From Auxenochlorella pyrenoidosa (Eukaryota; Chlorophyta; Trebouxiophyceae; Chlorellales; Chlorellaceae), in NCBI GenBank assembly GCA_001430745.1, contig KQ481946.1, positions 536,218 through 554,077 of the forward strand: DNA of 17,860 bases, written 5' to 3'. Position numbers and translations under genes: made by a program. Below are positions 16,833 to 17,860 of this stretch, piece after piece. How positions within the stretch are numbered: the stretch's first letter is position 1; every line of letters begins with the position of its first letter. The notes beneath the pieces were generated by a model. That model was not told where the DNA came from. It saw only the letters and a list, made by a program, of their open reading frames with translations, and searched no databases.

Positions 16833-17860
16833 CTTTTGCTTGCCGTTGGCCGCGCCGCCGCCGCCGCCTGCTCTGCCTGCTGTGCCGCTGCGCTTCTTGC
16901 CGTCTGCCGACTTTACCGCCACGATGCCGCCCGGCTTGAGCGCGGCGCTGCCACCCACCGCCCCCTCAAAGTCGGCGTCGGCGGCGATGGCAAACTGCGC
17001 GAGGTCCTCGGGCCGCAGCTGCTCCCGCATCGCCGCCTTGATCTCCTGCGCAGGAGGGGCGGGTGGGCAGACGGGTGGATACAAGTGTGTCGGCGCGTGT
17101 TAAGCCCGCGATGCAAAGCAGCTTGATCGAACAACTTGGAATCCCCCCCTCCAGCCCCCCCGAGCGTGTAACAGATGCAGGCAGGGCGGGCGGGCGCCCA
17201 CCTGAGCAGCCTCGTCCAGCTCGGCATCCAGCTCGGCCTCGTGCGGCGTGAGCGCCGCCGCGCGCTGCGCCAGCGCCGCGCTGGGCTTGGGCAGCGTGCG
17301 CGCCACCTGCGGCGTGGGGGGGGCGGGGAGGAGGTGCGCGTGCGTCGCCGCCGTCATCTGAAAGCAGGGGAAGCTGCTCAGGGGCATGCATGGAATGCCA
17401 GGCCGAGCCAACCGGGCAACACGCGGCGCGGCGGGCAGGCATGCACAGCGACCCAGCTGCATGCGGCCAGCCCTAAGACATCACTTGCCTCTGCCTCCTT
17501 GGCAGCACGCAGCAGGCCGTGCAGGCGGCGCACGGCCTTGTTGAACAGGGCCAGCGCCTGGCTGGAGGGCAGCTCAAGCGTCTCCTCCAGCTGCAGGCAT
17601 GGAGGGGGTGGGTGGGGGCCGGGTGGGGGCGGGGTGGAGGAGGGCTGCTTGCTCTGCCTGCCCCCGGACGCTGAGGTGGGGAGGGCGCGCCTTCCGAGAG
17701 CGGGCTCCCACCCGCCGGGCGCTGCAGCCGGGAGGCGGGGCGCACATGCCGCAGGCAGCGTGTGTCGCAAGCTCCCGAATGAACCGGCGCGGCGCCCCTC
17801 CCACCCCACGGCCCGCGCTCACCTTGCCGATCTCGTGCTGCTGCAGGCCCACGCAGGCCA
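16728..17860 (-). CDS. NAT10: RNA cytidine acetyltransferase NAT10/Kre33, C-terminal part (4 exons visible, 5' end outside window)
   Basis: Visible exons are >17860-17823, 17590-17489, 17357-17202 and 17045-16728, all phase 0; about 203 C-terminal residues. NAT10 (yeast Kre33) is a nucleolar ATP-dependent enzyme that makes N4-acetylcytidine in 18S rRNA and, with THUMPD1/Tan1, in tRNA. The helicase and GNAT domains lie outside. What is seen is the family's C-terminal helical region: CVGLQQHEIGK, then LEETLELPSSQALALFNKAV (matching FEETLSLPSSQILGLFNK of NAT10), an acidic linker ending ELDAELDEAAQEIKAAMREQ, and LAQFAIAADADFEGAV..GGIVAVKS, matching the YIIRGDDEEWNEVL..SIISLKS end. The tail is a Lys/Gly-rich nucleolar-type basic tail with 13 consecutive Gly. 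The intron at 17358-17488 has a GC donor (GAG|GCAAGT) and keeps phase; a GT donor 4 bp on would not. Confidence 0.9.
16795..16830. repeat. (CCG)12 microsatellite coding polyglycine
   Basis: Twelve CCG units on the plus strand lie in the last NAT10 exon and encode, with a flanking codon, 13 consecutive Gly in the basic tail. It is in frame and probably length-variable. Confidence 0.95.

Noticed and set aside
1..17860. Search for CRISPR arrays, insertion sequences, tRNA/rRNA genes, riboswitches or a prokaryotic operon
   Set aside because: None seen: no regular spaced repeats, no transposase, no cloverleaf that I could make out, and the intron-rich genes exclude a bacterial origin.

Overview
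The window looks like nuclear DNA of a GC-rich green alga (Chlorophyta, probably a trebouxiophyte such as Chlorella or Coccomyxa, or a close relative). The evidence is: genes broken into short exons by introns of about 130-500 bp with GT-AG or occasional GC-AG ends; a D27-type carotenoid isomerase typical of the green lineage; plastid-type N-termini; candidate TGTAA poly(A) signals; and plant-type telo-box motifs (AAACCCTA/A). No bacterial operon, ribosome-binding-site pattern, CRISPR array, rRNA or tRNA was seen. All gene models were assembled by eye from splice signals, reading phase and family motifs, with no transcript data.

Layout, left to right. (1) 1-405, minus: open 5' end of an unidentified gene with a plastid-transit-like N-terminus, running off the left edge. 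(2) 1183-1994, plus: COX16, a mitochondrial cytochrome c oxidase assembly factor, 3 exons, 93 aa. (3) 2645-5542, minus: D27-family beta-carotene isomerase, 9 exons, 317 aa, convergent with COX16. (4) 6488-7582, minus: a 112-aa protein starting with a PAM2 (poly(A)-binding-protein-binding) motif, 3 exons, first intron of GC-AG type. (5) 8395-11573, minus: a ten-helix DMT/EamA-type transporter, 7 exons, 590 aa, with two long disordered insertions. (6) 12466-14987, plus: a 597-aa unrecognised protein with a possible CX2C-X24-CX2C zinc ribbon, an RS-rich domain and a 14-residue polyQ tract, 5 exons. (7) 15399-16261, minus: a 188-aa alanine-rich protein with a signal peptide, 3 exons. (8) 16728-17860, minus, partial: the 3' end of the RNA cytidine acetyltransferase NAT10/Kre33, 4 exons visible.

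The genes are unrelated housekeeping and lineage-specific loci (mitochondrion, plastid, mRNA biology, rRNA/tRNA modification, membrane transport, secretion), as is usual for an algal chromosome; there is no sign of a cluster acting together. The most interesting points are the PAM2 microprotein, the orphan zinc-ribbon/RS/polyQ protein, the alanine-rich secreted protein, a 34-bp tandem duplication that copies a 3' splice site inside D27, several stop-free introns whose length is a multiple of three, two GC-AG introns with the same donor, and two telo-box motifs just upstream of start codons.
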